Origin: Chryseobacterium sp. 39-10
GTDB taxonomy: Bacteria; Bacteroidota; Bacteroidia; Flavobacteriales; Weeksellaceae
Assembly: GCA_001898255.1 (NCBI GenBank)
Contig: MKTK01000007.1
Span: 12,602-76,601 of the forward strand
DNA length: 64,000 bases
Reading direction: 5' to 3'
The notes beneath the pieces are model-generated. The model was not told the origin of the DNA and ran no database searches. It worked only from the letters and a program-made list of their open reading frames with translations. This document shows, one piece after another, positions 17,064-27,603 of this stretch. Each line of letters begins with the position of its first letter. Position 1 is the stretch's first letter. The position numbers were made by a program, and so were the translations under genes.

Positions 17064-19448
17064 TCAGAAACGATAGCGGATGTTCAAAATAAAACTCCTG
17101 CCCAAATCCGCTGCGAAAAAGCGCATACGGTTCAGGTAATCGCGATAACTGGTATTAAATGCATTGTTGACAATCAGACCTGCAGATAGATTTTTGGCAA
17201 CATCCAGACCTGCCTGCACATTCCATAAAGAATAGCCATTAGGTGGCGTGCTGAAATCTACTGTCTTGTGCACTTCGCTTCCGTTTTCGTAGAATTTCAC
17301 TTCGGCGTTGTGTACAGGAAACCTATTTTGCGCAAGAAAAGTCTGGTTTTCAACGTTCAAATATAAGCCATTCCATGATTTCTTGCTGAACTGCAATGCA
17401 TTGGTAAAATTGGCTGGCATCATTAAAATGAGTGGTTCGCCATGGGTCTCATCCTGCCCGTACACATAACTTCCGCGTCCCTTGTACGAAAGCCAGTTGT
17501 TCAGTTTAAAATCTACATCCAAATCCACACCGTACATTTTGGCATCAATCTGTTGATACGACCATACTGGAAAAACACCACGAATGGTATTCTGCACGCC
17601 GGTCGGAATTTCGTTGATGAAATTTTTATTGATGGAAAAATACGGATTCACGGAAAGCTGAAGACCTTGCAGAAAGTCAAATTTTACATCAGCGATCAAG
17701 TTGAATTGATGACTGACTTCGTTTTTTAGGTTCATGCTACCCATTTCGATAATGGCTGCTGAATGATGCAATCCGTCCGAAAAAAGTTCCGCAATATTCG
17801 GTGTTCGGGATGCTTTCGCATAATTGAATTTCAAATTGAATTTCCCGGAAGGGTGATATTCCATACCTGCATTATAAGAGAAGTTCTGATACTTCAACTG
17901 TGGTCTTGTCAGCACGCGATTGGCCTCGGTTTTCACATAAAACTCCGGGTAGGTCGTGGCATAACGCTCGTACCAGTCGATGGTGTCGTACCACTTCGTT
18001 ACATCGTAGAAATTATAGTCGAACCGCGCACCAGCTTCTGCGTTAAGATTCGGGGTTAATTTATATTTAAAAACAGAATAAATCGCGGCCGCAAACTTAT
18101 CGTAATTAGGAATCAGGCGCCTTGCCTTGGTAGCAGGATCGGAATAGTTATTCTGAAAACTACCGTCAATACCTGTTTCTAAAGAGAATCTTTCTCGCTC
18201 CAGGAAATCATTAATATTGAGTTGATGAGTCATCAAAGCCAAATCCAACGAAGGCAGCACGCTCAGTTCTCCTCTTCTGATATCGTACTCCTGCCGGTGG
18301 TTGTACTGAAAACTGTAAGTTGCCGAAACTTTCCCTATGTTCTCGAACCTTTTAAAACCCGACAGTTTCGCGATATGATGCTCAATAACCTGTTTAGGAT
18401 TGTCTATATTATAAGAAAAATCACCGGTATAAACAGGAATAGCCGAATTAATGGCGTGGTAAAAATCCTCGGTATTACCGATGTGGGAACCGCGGTAAAT
18501 ACCGATGTTTTGATTGGTTAAATAATAATCGAATGAGAAACCGCTTTTAAATGAATTCTTCTGCAATGTAAAATTAAACGAAGAAAAATCCATTCCGGTA
18601 TTCATCAAATTATAATCAGCCGTTTGCTGATCTCCCAATTTTCGCATACTTCCACTCGACTTTACCGCCCAACCGTTTTTCCACGATTTCAGCACATCTA
18701 TATCCACTCCCACGCCTTTGCCGTTCGATATTCCAGAAAGATTTACGGAACCTTTCAACGTATCTTTTTTCGCGAAAGTTGCAGGTTCCAGCACCACCAC
18801 TCCGCCTACTGCGTCGCCGCTGTATTTGAGTGCAGAAGCACCTTTAACCACATCGATATGCTGAAAATTGTTAATATCAACATTAGGAGCGTGCTCTACT
18901 CCCCACTCCTGCTCCGCCAACCTCACACCGTTGTTCAGGATGGAAATCCGGCTTCCATACAAGCCATGAATAATGGGTTTCGCAATATTATTACCGGTTT
19001 TTAGCGCCGATACTCCTGAAATCTTACTGAGCAAATTGCCCAGATTATCGGTTGCATTTTTCTCAATCTGCGCCTTATCCAGCGTTTTCATCACCATAGA
19101 CCCGTTATTTCTGTGGTTGCCGTGGATGGTGACGGTTTCTATTTCACCGATATGATGCTCCAGGTTCAATATGATATTAAGATTTCCTGAAACATCAATT
19201 TTTTGAGTGAATGCATCACAATCTGGATGATTGGCAATTAAGGTATAGCTTCCCCTTTTTATTTGCTGAAAGTTGAAGTTCCCCTTGGCATCTGAAATTA
19301 CGGTGTAGCTTCCTATTTTAATAACGGCACTACTTAGTGGTACTTTATTGTGAAAATCAATCACCTTACCTTGCACACTAAATGTAGCCTGCGCATAACT
19401 TAATGTCAGTCCGAAAACCATCAGACCCACACTTATGATAAATTTCAT
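17064..19448 (-). CDS. TonB-dependent outer-membrane receptor, metal-uptake type
   Basis: A 794-residue protein starting MKFIISVGLMVFGLTLSYAQ (signal peptide). A carboxypeptidase-regulatory-like beta-sandwich domain (about 25-105, VQGKVIDFHNKVPLSSAVI) precedes the plug (VTIHGNHRNNG, LGNLLSKISGVSALKTG, HGLYGSRISILNNGVRL, QEWGVEHAPNVD) and a 22-strand-type barrel ending ILNIRYRF with the terminal aromatic. The plug motif with EHAP resembles receptors of the ZnuD group, so a zinc or other metal substrate is plausible but not shown. Middle gene of a three-gene operon with a His/Cys-containing small protein upstream and a lipoprotein downstream. Confidence 0.88.
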   Translation of the reverse strand: MKFIISVGLMVFGLTLSYAQATFSVQGKVIDFHNKVPLSSAVIKIGSYTVISDAKGNFNFQQIKRGSYTLIANHPDCDAFTQKIDVSGNLNIILNLEHHIGEIETVTIHGNHRNNGSMVMKTLDKAQIEKNATDNLGNLLSKISGVSALKTGNNIAKPIIHGLYGSRISILNNGVRLAEQEWGVEHAPNVDINNFQHIDVVKGASALKYSGDAVGGVVVLEPATFAKKDTLKGSVNLSGISNGKGVGVDIDVLKSWKNGWAVKSSGSMRKLGDQQTADYNLMNTGMDFSSFNFTLQKNSFKSGFSFDYYLTNQNIGIYRGSHIGNTEDFYHAINSAIPVYTGDFSYNIDNPKQVIEHHIAKLSGFKRFENIGKVSATYSFQYNHRQEYDIRRGELSVLPSLDLALMTHQLNINDFLERERFSLETGIDGSFQNNYSDPATKARRLIPNYDKFAAAIYSVFKYKLTPNLNAEAGARFDYNFYDVTKWYDTIDWYERYATTYPEFYVKTEANRVLTRPQLKYQNFSYNAGMEYHPSGKFNLKFNYAKASRTPNIAELFSDGLHHSAAIIEMGSMNLKNEVSHQFNLIADVKFDFLQGLQLSVNPYFSINKNFINEIPTGVQNTIRGVFPVWSYQQIDAKMYGVDLDVDFKLNNWLSYKGRGSYVYGQDETHGEPLILMMPANFTNALQFSKKSWNGLYLNVENQTFLAQNRFPVHNAEVKFYENGSEVHKTVDFSTPPNGYSLWNVQAGLDVAKNLSAGLIVNNAFNTSYRDYLNRMRFFAADLGRSFILNIRYRF

Positions 19449-19534
19449 AAATTTAAATTTTTGTTTAAAACCATACGAACACCCCAAGACCTAAACATGG
19501 ATCTATGGCAGTATTTTCTTTTTTAAAACCTGAA

Positions 19535-19891
19535 TTAAATGAAATTTGAGGGAGGGCCGCGAAGCTGAAAAGAGAAGTGTAGAACTTTAGAAAACTGCTG
19601 CTGATCGCTGAAAAACTGCTGTTTAGGCAATTGTGGAACCCGCAGAACAAAGTTATATTCTTGTGGAATAAGAAATTTGCCTTCATGAAAAACATGGCAC
19701 GAAAGACAGTCAGTAATCGCCGAAATGCCTGAAGACTGGGTAAAGGTTTTTTCCGGCTTTTGGAAATGGAAATCTTTGAAGATTTCACCACTTCCGTGCT
19801 GATGAAAATGCTGCGAAAAAAGCGCTACGAAAAGGTACATTGCAGAAAACAACAATGCGATACTTCTCTTGGTGCTATTTTTTTGAAACAT
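19535..19891 (-). CDS. Small His/Cys-containing membrane-anchored protein upstream of the TonB receptor
   Basis: A 118-residue protein, MFQKNSTKRSIALLFSAMYL at the start, with one hydrophobic segment then a periplasmic part carrying FSQHFHQHGSG and DCLSCHVFHEG, clusters of His and Cys that could bind metal, and a C-terminus ending LRGPPSNFI. Similar short proteins precede metal-type TonB receptors in Bacteroidota, which fits its place 86 bases upstream of one. Start taken as the ATG at 19891, directly downstream of a -7 element. Proposed role: periplasmic metal binding or sensing (inference). Confidence 0.68.
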   Translation of the reverse strand: MFQKNSTKRSIALLFSAMYLFVALFSQHFHQHGSGEIFKDFHFQKPEKTFTQSSGISAITDCLSCHVFHEGKFLIPQEYNFVLRVPQLPKQQFFSDQQQFSKVLHFSFQLRGPPSNFI

Positions 19892-19895
19892 TTTG

Positions 19896-19903
19896 CAAAG
19901 ATA
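19896..19903 (-). promoter_or_regulatory. -7 element TATCTTTG of the TonB receptor operon
   Basis: CAAAGATA on the plus strand is a consensus TATCTTTG on the minus strand. It ends 4 bases before the ATG at 19891, implying a leaderless mRNA. Confidence 0.65.
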
Positions 19904-19961
19904 CGAAGTTTTTGGAATTGCCATGAATCTGAAAATATTTAATTATATGGTGGACATTTCG

Positions 19962-19969
19962 TAAATTTG
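19962..19969 (+). promoter_or_regulatory. -7 element for pfkA
   Basis: TAAATTTG, 18 bases before the ATG at 19988; no clear -33 TTG. Confidence 0.5.
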
Positions 19970-19987
19970 TGGTGCAAAATTTTAAAC

Positions 19988-20977
19988 ATGAAAGAAAGCG
20001 CAGTAAAGAAAATCGCCGTGTTGACTTCGGGCGGTGATTCTCCAGGAATGAATGCGGCATTAAGAGCTGTAGTAAGAACAGCAAGTCACTTTCAACTGGA
20101 GTGCTATGGAGTGAGAGAAGGTTATAATGGACTCATCAATGATGATTTTACAAAAATGGGTCCGAGATCCGTGAAAAACATCATCACACAAGGAGGTACC
20201 ATTTTGAAATCGGCCAGATCGATGGAGTTTAAAACTCAAGAAGGACGAAAGAAAGCATACGACAACTGTAAAAAGTATGGCATTGATGCATTGGTATGTA
20301 TTGGTGGAGATGGAAGTTTTACGGGTGCCAAAGTATTTAATGAAGAATTTCCTGACATTAAAGTAATAGGGGTTCCAGGAACAATTGACAACGACATTTT
20401 CGGCACCGACAATACGATTGGTTATGATACGGCACTCAACACTGCCATGGAGGCCATCGACAAAATTCGTGATACGGCCACCTCGCACAACCGCGTTTTT
20501 TTCGTGGAAGTGATGGGAAGAGATGCTGGGTTTATCGCACTGAACAGTGGTATTGCCACCGGAGCACTCGACATTCTCATTCCTGAAAGAAGAGACAGCA
20601 TCCATGAACTGATCGACACATTCAAATATGCCGAAAAAGTGGGTAAAGCATCCAGCATTATTGTGGTTGCCGAAGGTGAGAAACTCGGTAACGTATATGA
20701 TCTTGCTAAAGCGACAAAACTGCATTTCCCAGATTATGACATTCGTGTTACCGTTCTGGGACACATACAAAGAGGCGGTTCGCCAAGTTGTGCAGACCGT
20801 GTTTTGGCAAGCAAGCTAGGTTATGGCGCCATTATCGGGCTTATGGCAGGTAAAAACAAAGTAATGGTAGGTTTACAATCCAACAAGATTACGTACACTG
20901 CTATTGAGGAGGCGATTAAAAAACACAACGAAATCGATAAGGATCTGCTTAACATCGCAGAAATTCTTTCGATGTAA
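19988..20977 (+). CDS. pfkA: ATP-dependent 6-phosphofructokinase
   Basis: A 329-residue PFK. It has the nucleotide loop LTSGGDSPGMNAALRA, the catalytic PGTIDNDI, VCIGGDGSFTGA (a Gly-Gly-Asp-Gly pattern typical of ATP rather than PPi users), EVMGRDAGFIA and LGHIQRGGSPS. It phosphorylates fructose 6-phosphate in glycolysis. The ATG at 19988 starts the conserved part; a -7 TAAATTTG lies at 19962-19969. The gap gene follows after 47 bases, a glycolytic pair likely sharing a transcript. Confidence 0.95.
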   Translation: MKESAVKKIAVLTSGGDSPGMNAALRAVVRTASHFQLECYGVREGYNGLINDDFTKMGPRSVKNIITQGGTILKSARSMEFKTQEGRKKAYDNCKKYGIDALVCIGGDGSFTGAKVFNEEFPDIKVIGVPGTIDNDIFGTDNTIGYDTALNTAMEAIDKIRDTATSHNRVFFVEVMGRDAGFIALNSGIATGALDILIPERRDSIHELIDTFKYAEKVGKASSIIVVAEGEKLGNVYDLAKATKLHFPDYDIRVTVLGHIQRGGSPSCADRVLASKLGYGAIIGLMAGKNKVMVGLQSNKITYTAIEEAIKKHNEIDKDLLNIAEILSM

Positions 20978-21003
20978 AAAAGAAAAATAAAAACGATTTT
21001 TAA

Positions 21004-22029
<1,026 letters not shown>

Positions 22030-22053
22030 GAAAAGCACAGCTTATTTGTAAAT

Positions 22054-22084
22054 AAAACCTCCCAAATTGGGGAGGTTTTTTTTA
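22054..22084 (+). terminator. Terminator of pfkA-gap
   Basis: Stem AAAACCTCCC (22054-22063) / GGGAGGTTTT (22070-22079), followed by a long T run. Confidence 0.92.
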
Positions 22085-22204
22085 TTATTGCCAGAATTGC
22101 AACTCATGATAGAAATTGCATGAGTTTTCTGTGCAACACCTGCTACAGAAAGCCAGCACGGCTCAAAAATTGTATAGTTCCACCCTGAAATAAGAACATT
22201 GTGA

Positions 22205-23398
22205 ATGAAAAAAGCGCAACCTTTATTTTTTAATCACCCTCATTTTCGCGAATATTGGAATTCCGGTAACGGAAAAGAATTGTTAGATTGGGCCAACATA
22301 AGCGTCAATATTCGAGATTTTGATCAGTATGCCCACCTCTATCATGAAATTGATGAACTTGCGGATGAAACCGTAAAAGAAACTTATCTAAAACTACCCT
22401 ACCCGGAAGCTTCTAAGCTTATTCGCCTTTGTTCAGGGAAAAACTTCCCGATTGACCCCGTGATTCCTGAAAGTGTCAATCGCCTTTTCCTCCAAATGAG
22501 AGAGGTTCCAGCTTGGTTTAATCCCAATTTAGCGAATAAGGGAGCCAGACTGTGCATGAGGACTGGTACCAATGCTTTAATTGTGCTGCGTGACTTCACT
22601 TTAATGGGCGGTTACGACTACGCTTTCCTGAACAAGCCTCTTATTTTTACTGGTGCACTGAAAAAAGGAGCGGTTAAAAGATTGAAAGATACGCTGGAAT
22701 TTTGGATTGGTGTAACAAGAGAAAATGCGTTGGAAGTAGGTTCGGACGCTTACCAACTCATCGTCAGAACTCGATTGATGCATTCTTATGCAAGACTCAA
22801 CATTCAACAACATGTACAAAATTGGGACTTCGAGCGTTGGGGATCTCCATTGAATTTCTGGGACATGATCGCCACTTACACCGGATTTTCTCTGGTCTTT
22901 TTGCAGGGATTAAAAAAGCTAGGTATAAAAATTTCTGAAGAAGAAGAAATTGGACTGTTTCATTTATGGAAATACGTGGGCTATTTATTGGGAATTCCGG
23001 TACCATATTTACCTGAAAACCGACAGCAGTCCGTACGTCAACTCTATCTATGGAGTGCAACCCAAGATAAAGCCGATGGTGATTCAACCCAACTCGCGAA
23101 AGCTTTGCTGGATGAAAACATTGAAAACACGATTTATAAATATCAATTTCAGCGCAAACTTTTGCTGAATCTCCACAAAAGTATGAACTGGTTTATGCTA
23201 GATGCCAAGATCAATGCGCGTTTAGGGATTCAACGCGTTTCTCTGGCTAAAATTTTTCCGTATTTGGTGGTGGGTGCCAACAGAATCTCTCAGCAGATCT
23301 TCAATACAGAGAATGAAGAACGATATCAAAAACTGGTGAGCGTCGGGAACCGCCAACAATTGAATGTCCTCCGGGATTACATGGAAAATACCCCTTAA
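22205..23398 (+). CDS. Oxygenase MpaB-like family protein (DUF2236, latex-clearing-protein related)
   Basis: A 397-residue helical protein. The block ARLCMRTGTNALIVLRDFTL, the conserved RTRLMHSYAR with a likely heme-ligating His, and GSPLNFWDMIATYTGFSLV identify the mpaB/rubber-oxygenase (DUF2236) family. Characterised relatives (Lcp, MpaB) are heme b oxygenases that cleave isoprenoid double bonds; substrates of the flavobacterial members are unknown. No signal peptide is visible, so it should be cytoplasmic or membrane-associated. Single gene, convergent with a T9SS cargo gene. Confidence 0.82.
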   Translation: MKKAQPLFFNHPHFREYWNSGNGKELLDWANISVNIRDFDQYAHLYHEIDELADETVKETYLKLPYPEASKLIRLCSGKNFPIDPVIPESVNRLFLQMREVPAWFNPNLANKGARLCMRTGTNALIVLRDFTLMGGYDYAFLNKPLIFTGALKKGAVKRLKDTLEFWIGVTRENALEVGSDAYQLIVRTRLMHSYARLNIQQHVQNWDFERWGSPLNFWDMIATYTGFSLVFLQGLKKLGIKISEEEEIGLFHLWKYVGYLLGIPVPYLPENRQQSVRQLYLWSATQDKADGDSTQLAKALLDENIENTIYKYQFQRKLLLNLHKSMNWFMLDAKINARLGIQRVSLAKIFPYLVVGANRISQQIFNTENEERYQKLVSVGNRQQLNVLRDYMENTP

Positions 23399-23404
23399 AA
23401 AATT

Positions 23405-23433
23405 AATGCGACTCCCGTATTGAGAGCCGCATT
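23405..23433 (-). terminator. Terminator of the T9SS cargo gene at 23462
   Basis: Stem AATGCG-CTC / GAG-CGCATT with small internal asymmetry, followed on the minus strand by AATTTTTT; sits between convergent genes. Confidence 0.7.
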
Positions 23434-23461
23434 TAATAGGTACTAAAATGTGAAGAACCTG

Positions 23462-24388
23462 TTATTTCTTAACAATTTTTGAGGTATAAGTTTTGCCACC
23501 CTTAGTTTTGGCTTGCACAAAGTACACACCCGCCTGCAAATGCTTCAAATTAATTTGATTTTCGGATTTCGTTTCCACTATTTTGTTGCCTGCAAAAGAA
23601 TAAACCTCGATACGCTCAACACTTTCTCCTTGTGGAAGTTGAACGATCAAAATATCATCAACAGGATTAGGATATACTTTTACGCTTTCTTTTTGCACAC
23701 CATTTACTGCCAACACATCATTGGTAACCGTTATATTATCGTAATAAGCATCTCCTTTATAGTTGTTATGCAAAAAGTTGATCCCTTCAATATTGACTTT
23801 ATCCACATTGGCATTCTCATGCACCAATTCATTATCAATATAATAACTGATTTTGTCTTCTGTGAATTTAATCTTTACATTATACCAGCGATTGGGAACC
23901 CATGTTTTATTGGCGTATAAAAACCCACTAAAATTTTTCTCTGTATAGAGATAGATGTACCCACGGTTTTCGAAACCAACCGCGAGCAAAACATCAAATA
24001 CCTGCTCGGATGGATTAACAGCGTACGCAGCAAATTCAAAATCTGAACCTAAAGCCGGCTGCTGAGGCGCAAAAAAATCATATGACAAGGTGGTCGATTT
24101 ATAATCTAGAGAAGGCACAAATGATTTTTCGATTCCGAAAATAGGCACCATTTGACTCTGATACTGCGCAACATGAGCATTCTTGAAAGAATTGGTTCCC
24201 GTCTTCGCATATTCACTACTCACCACCTGATTGGTAAGTGGTCCGCTGCTGGTTTGGGTAACCGTCCAACCGTTCTGTCCGTTGATATCTCCCACCTGAT
24301 AACCTTCTGAGCTTTCGAAAGAAATAGTTTGTTGTGCGAAGGCAAAAAGAGAAGCCAACCCCAACGATAATGCATAAAGCTTTTTCAT
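23462..24388 (-). CDS. T9SS type A sorting-domain protein, probable carbohydrate-binding/lectin-like
   Basis: A 308-residue secreted protein. The signal peptide ends near LFAFAQ; a jelly-roll-like domain follows (SFESSEGYQVGDINGQNGW, WYNVKIKFTEDKISYYIDNE), as in LamG/concanavalin-type folds. The last 80 residues are a T9SS type A sorting domain (VKVYPNPVDDILIVQLPQG, then GVYFVQAKTKGGKTYTSKIVKK). The mature protein should pass the outer membrane by the Por system. Catalytic residues are not recognised, so the substrate is unknown. Has its own terminator. Confidence 0.83.
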   Translation of the reverse strand: MKKLYALSLGLASLFAFAQQTISFESSEGYQVGDINGQNGWTVTQTSSGPLTNQVVSSEYAKTGTNSFKNAHVAQYQSQMVPIFGIEKSFVPSLDYKSTTLSYDFFAPQQPALGSDFEFAAYAVNPSEQVFDVLLAVGFENRGYIYLYTEKNFSGFLYANKTWVPNRWYNVKIKFTEDKISYYIDNELVHENANVDKVNIEGINFLHNNYKGDAYYDNITVTNDVLAVNGVQKESVKVYPNPVDDILIVQLPQGESVERIEVYSFAGNKIVETKSENQINLKHLQAGVYFVQAKTKGGKTYTSKIVKK

Positions 24389-24563
24389 ATTTTTAAAATT
24401 AACTTCAATAATACAAATTTATTCTCAACAGAAATATTTTAAAAAACGCAGTGGTAGAAGGAAATTGATTGGTTATTATCACCAAAAAACGAGTTTCATT
24501 ATTAATTCTCACCAATATCAAATCATTCATTTTGTTCTTCAAAAAAAACACTAAAAAAAAACA

Positions 24564-24594
24564 TAAAAAAAGGACTCCCGTTTTTGGGAGCCCT
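24564..24594 (-). terminator. Terminator of the GH13 gene
   Basis: Stem GGACTCCC (24572-24579) / GGGAGCCC (24586-24593) with one mismatch; on the minus strand it runs into a T tract. Confidence 0.85.
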
Positions 24595-24614
24595 TTTGTG
24601 CTGAATTAGTTGAG

Positions 24615-27473
24615 TTACTTCACCATCATTTTTGCGACTGCCACTCCTTTGTCGGATTTAAGTTGAATCAGGTACATTCCTGATGACAACCCATTGATCG
24701 ATATTTCCTGATCGCCTTTTGAAGATTCTGCTTTTACGCTTTTAACTTGTCTACCGTTCAGGTCGTAAACCGATAGGATTCCATGATCAGCGTTGGTGTA
24801 TCTCACTTTTGCCACACCGTTGCTCACAGGATTTTGCATCAGTGTTAGGCTTACTGCGTTTTTCACTGCTCCGGTTTCTTCCGTAGCCAAAGCAGAACCG
24901 TCACCGAAAATTCTGAATCCACCGGCTTCTATGGTAATAGGTGCTGCCGTATCGGAAACATAGAATGATGCATTGGTCATTAAATTAAACCATGTTGTAT
25001 TGCCTACCGGGAAGTTAGGAACAATATTTTGCGCTGTAGTATTAAAATTGGCTAAAACCACAACATTTTTAAGCGAGCTTGACGCCGCCGTATTGGTAAT
25101 AAAGATTCGAGGCATCAGGTTACCAGACTCAACTGTGAAATTTTTGGTATTGAAAACTTCATTGGAAAGTCGTATTTCCAAAATTTTTGCCCAAGTATCA
25201 TATACCGATTTTCTCGCGGCATCGGTATCATAATTTAAGCCGAATGCCGATTGTTTAGGATCCAGCTTACAGTTACCGGGAATTGCATCATCTTCTGTGT
25301 TAACGGTTCCGTCGGTACAGGTATAAATACTTTTATCGTAACCCAACTCTGCAAATTGCCAGATCATTTTAGGTCCGGGAACTGTAAGGAATACCGCACC
25401 ATAGGATTTTTGCCTTTCTAATGCGGCTGTCAAATTATTAGCTCCTGCTGCACCATATGTTAGGTTTTTATACATTAATCGCTCTTCGTCATGACTTTCA
25501 CCATAGCTTAAAGCCCTTCTTTCGCTAAAACCATGTGCAGAATATTTCACCCGGTTGAAGTTGCTGTTTGCTGCAAATCCCATGGTATTTTGATTGTATG
25601 GTGTGGTTTCTTTGTCCCACATCATCACGCCTTTGCCATCTCCCACTTTGTAGTTTGCCCACTGCGCTTCCTCGGAATCACTTCCTAAATGCTCAAAAAT
25701 GATAAAAGAAGTAGGATCCCAACTCCATTGGTAATCAGCATATCCTTTTAGAATATTAACACGATCCTGTTGGTACGAGTTGGTGCAGGTTTCGTCATTT
25801 GGTGTACATGCCTGCGTAAACCCTTTGGTAAGATCCCATCGGAAACCATCTACTTTGTATTCTTTAATCCATTGTTCAAGCACCCGATTTACATAGTATT
25901 TGGTTTCGGGTTTAGAATGGTTAAAATCATTAAATACGCTATAGCTATGTTTAGCAGCTTGATTAAAATAAGGATTAGAAGCTGAAGGATCACCATATCC
26001 GTCGCCATCAGGATCATTCATCCACATTCTCACCAACGGGCTTCTTCCTGTGGCATGATTGAGTGCTACATCCAAAATTACAGCCATACCATTTTGATGG
26101 CAAAGATCGATGAACTCCTTAAACTTTTCAGGTGTTCCGTACGCTTTGTCTAATGCATAATGGAAACCCGTGTTGTAGCCCCAAGAATTGTTACCATCAA
26201 ATTCCATAACCGGCATTAACTCTACCGCATTTATATTGAGCGATTTAAGATAACTAATCTTATCAATAAGCGATTGCCAAGTTTGTTGTGAAGTGAAATC
26301 TCTTACCAGCAATTCATAAACCATCAGGTTTTCTTTGGCTGGTTTTGAAAAATTGGTCACCACCCACGGATAAGCCGGTTTTTGGGTCTGAACAACAGAC
26401 ACCTCAAAATCTTGTCCCACAGGATAAGTTGGGAGATTAGGATAAACCATCGCATTCTGGTTGATATAAGGATCGTCATAAGGCGACAAAACCAACGTAG
26501 AATAAGGATCTGCTACCCTTGTGCCATCGGCTATTCTATATTGAAAAGTATAAATTTGCTGAGGCGTAAGTCCTGTAATCTCAATCCAGAAAAGATTGGC
26601 ATTTCCGGTATCTTTTTTCATTAAATAATTACCACTTACCGTCCAATTATTGAAACTTCCAATAACGTGTACATAAGGTTTACCAGGCGCGTAAAGTGCA
26701 AGACCAACTTTGGTAGGATCAGCCGGATCATAATTAATTCCCTGTCGCATATACGAAGGAATTGCTGCAGATTCTACAGGAATTGCAAGCGAAACAGTAA
26801 AAGATTTGGTCACTGAAGTGGAGCCAGCTGCATCTGTTGCTACCACTTCTATTGTAGCATCCTGTGTCACTGTATAACCATAACTTAAAGTAGCAGAAGG
26901 CGATGAACTTGAATAAACAGCAGATCCATTGGCTTTAACAACATAATTTGCTGCTGACGAAGCCGAGCCCGTAATATTAAGCACCGACCCCGCGGCTACG
27001 ATATTCGTGGTTCCTGCAAGCGGATTGGTAAGGTTAAACTGAAACTTGCCTACATTCAGCAAAATATCTTGCGATTTAGTCGAGCCGTCAACCGTTTTCA
27101 CCAAAAATCCAATTTTAGAAAGGGGATTTGTGCGGTTACCGAAGAAAGATTTCACCGTATTCATGGTGAAGGTATAGGTTCCCGTTCCGCCAGAACTGGA
27201 AACATAAGTTAGTTTATTTGCAGAACCTGATGCACCCCAAGTTCCGTTGGTCGGGCAATCTGCATTTGCATTAGCAGTATCGAACGACCAAGCCCATAAA
27301 TAAAGGGCATGAGAGGAAGCAACCCCGAAGTTTCCTTCGTTCACCGCAAAGGTGATGGTGATGGCCTCGGTTTCGTCAAACGTAGCCGGATTAACCGAGT
27401 ACGTAATGTTCTGCTGGGCAAACCCAAAAATGGGCAATACAATCGCCAGCAAAAAAGCGTAAATAGACTTCAT
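24615..27473 (-). CDS. Secreted multidomain GH13 alpha-amylase-family enzyme with T9SS sorting domain
   Basis: A 952-residue protein with a signal peptide (to FGFAQ, residue 20) and two N-terminal beta domains (about 25-230). A CBM48-like domain follows (YVHVIGSFNNWTVSGNYLM, about 268-345), then a GH13 (beta/alpha)8 barrel (about 380-800). Catalytic positions: Asp547 in GFRWDLTKG as nucleophile, Glu594 in IIFEHLG as acid/base, and Asp662 in SHDEER. The C-terminus (about 880-952) is a T9SS type A sorting domain (SLTLMQNPVSNG, GMYLIQLKSDKG). Predicted to be a cell-surface or secreted glycogen/starch-degrading enzyme. It is not in a Sus-type locus: no SusC/D pair is nearby. Confidence 0.92.
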   Translation of the reverse strand: MKSIYAFLLAIVLPIFGFAQQNITYSVNPATFDETEAITITFAVNEGNFGVASSHALYLWAWSFDTANANADCPTNGTWGASGSANKLTYVSSSGGTGTYTFTMNTVKSFFGNRTNPLSKIGFLVKTVDGSTKSQDILLNVGKFQFNLTNPLAGTTNIVAAGSVLNITGSASSAANYVVKANGSAVYSSSSPSATLSYGYTVTQDATIEVVATDAAGSTSVTKSFTVSLAIPVESAAIPSYMRQGINYDPADPTKVGLALYAPGKPYVHVIGSFNNWTVSGNYLMKKDTGNANLFWIEITGLTPQQIYTFQYRIADGTRVADPYSTLVLSPYDDPYINQNAMVYPNLPTYPVGQDFEVSVVQTQKPAYPWVVTNFSKPAKENLMVYELLVRDFTSQQTWQSLIDKISYLKSLNINAVELMPVMEFDGNNSWGYNTGFHYALDKAYGTPEKFKEFIDLCHQNGMAVILDVALNHATGRSPLVRMWMNDPDGDGYGDPSASNPYFNQAAKHSYSVFNDFNHSKPETKYYVNRVLEQWIKEYKVDGFRWDLTKGFTQACTPNDETCTNSYQQDRVNILKGYADYQWSWDPTSFIIFEHLGSDSEEAQWANYKVGDGKGVMMWDKETTPYNQNTMGFAANSNFNRVKYSAHGFSERRALSYGESHDEERLMYKNLTYGAAGANNLTAALERQKSYGAVFLTVPGPKMIWQFAELGYDKSIYTCTDGTVNTEDDAIPGNCKLDPKQSAFGLNYDTDAARKSVYDTWAKILEIRLSNEVFNTKNFTVESGNLMPRIFITNTAASSSLKNVVVLANFNTTAQNIVPNFPVGNTTWFNLMTNASFYVSDTAAPITIEAGGFRIFGDGSALATEETGAVKNAVSLTLMQNPVSNGVAKVRYTNADHGILSVYDLNGRQVKSVKAESSKGDQEISINGLSSGMYLIQLKSDKGVAVAKMMVK

Positions 27474-27603
27474 TGTTGAATAATTTTTATATAGGGATTT
27501 AAATTTTTAAGGGCATTAAAGGTATAGAAAAATAGGGCAATTACAATAATTAAATGAATGTTTTATTAGATGAAACATATCGCTTTTTTTACACAGTAAA
27601 GCA

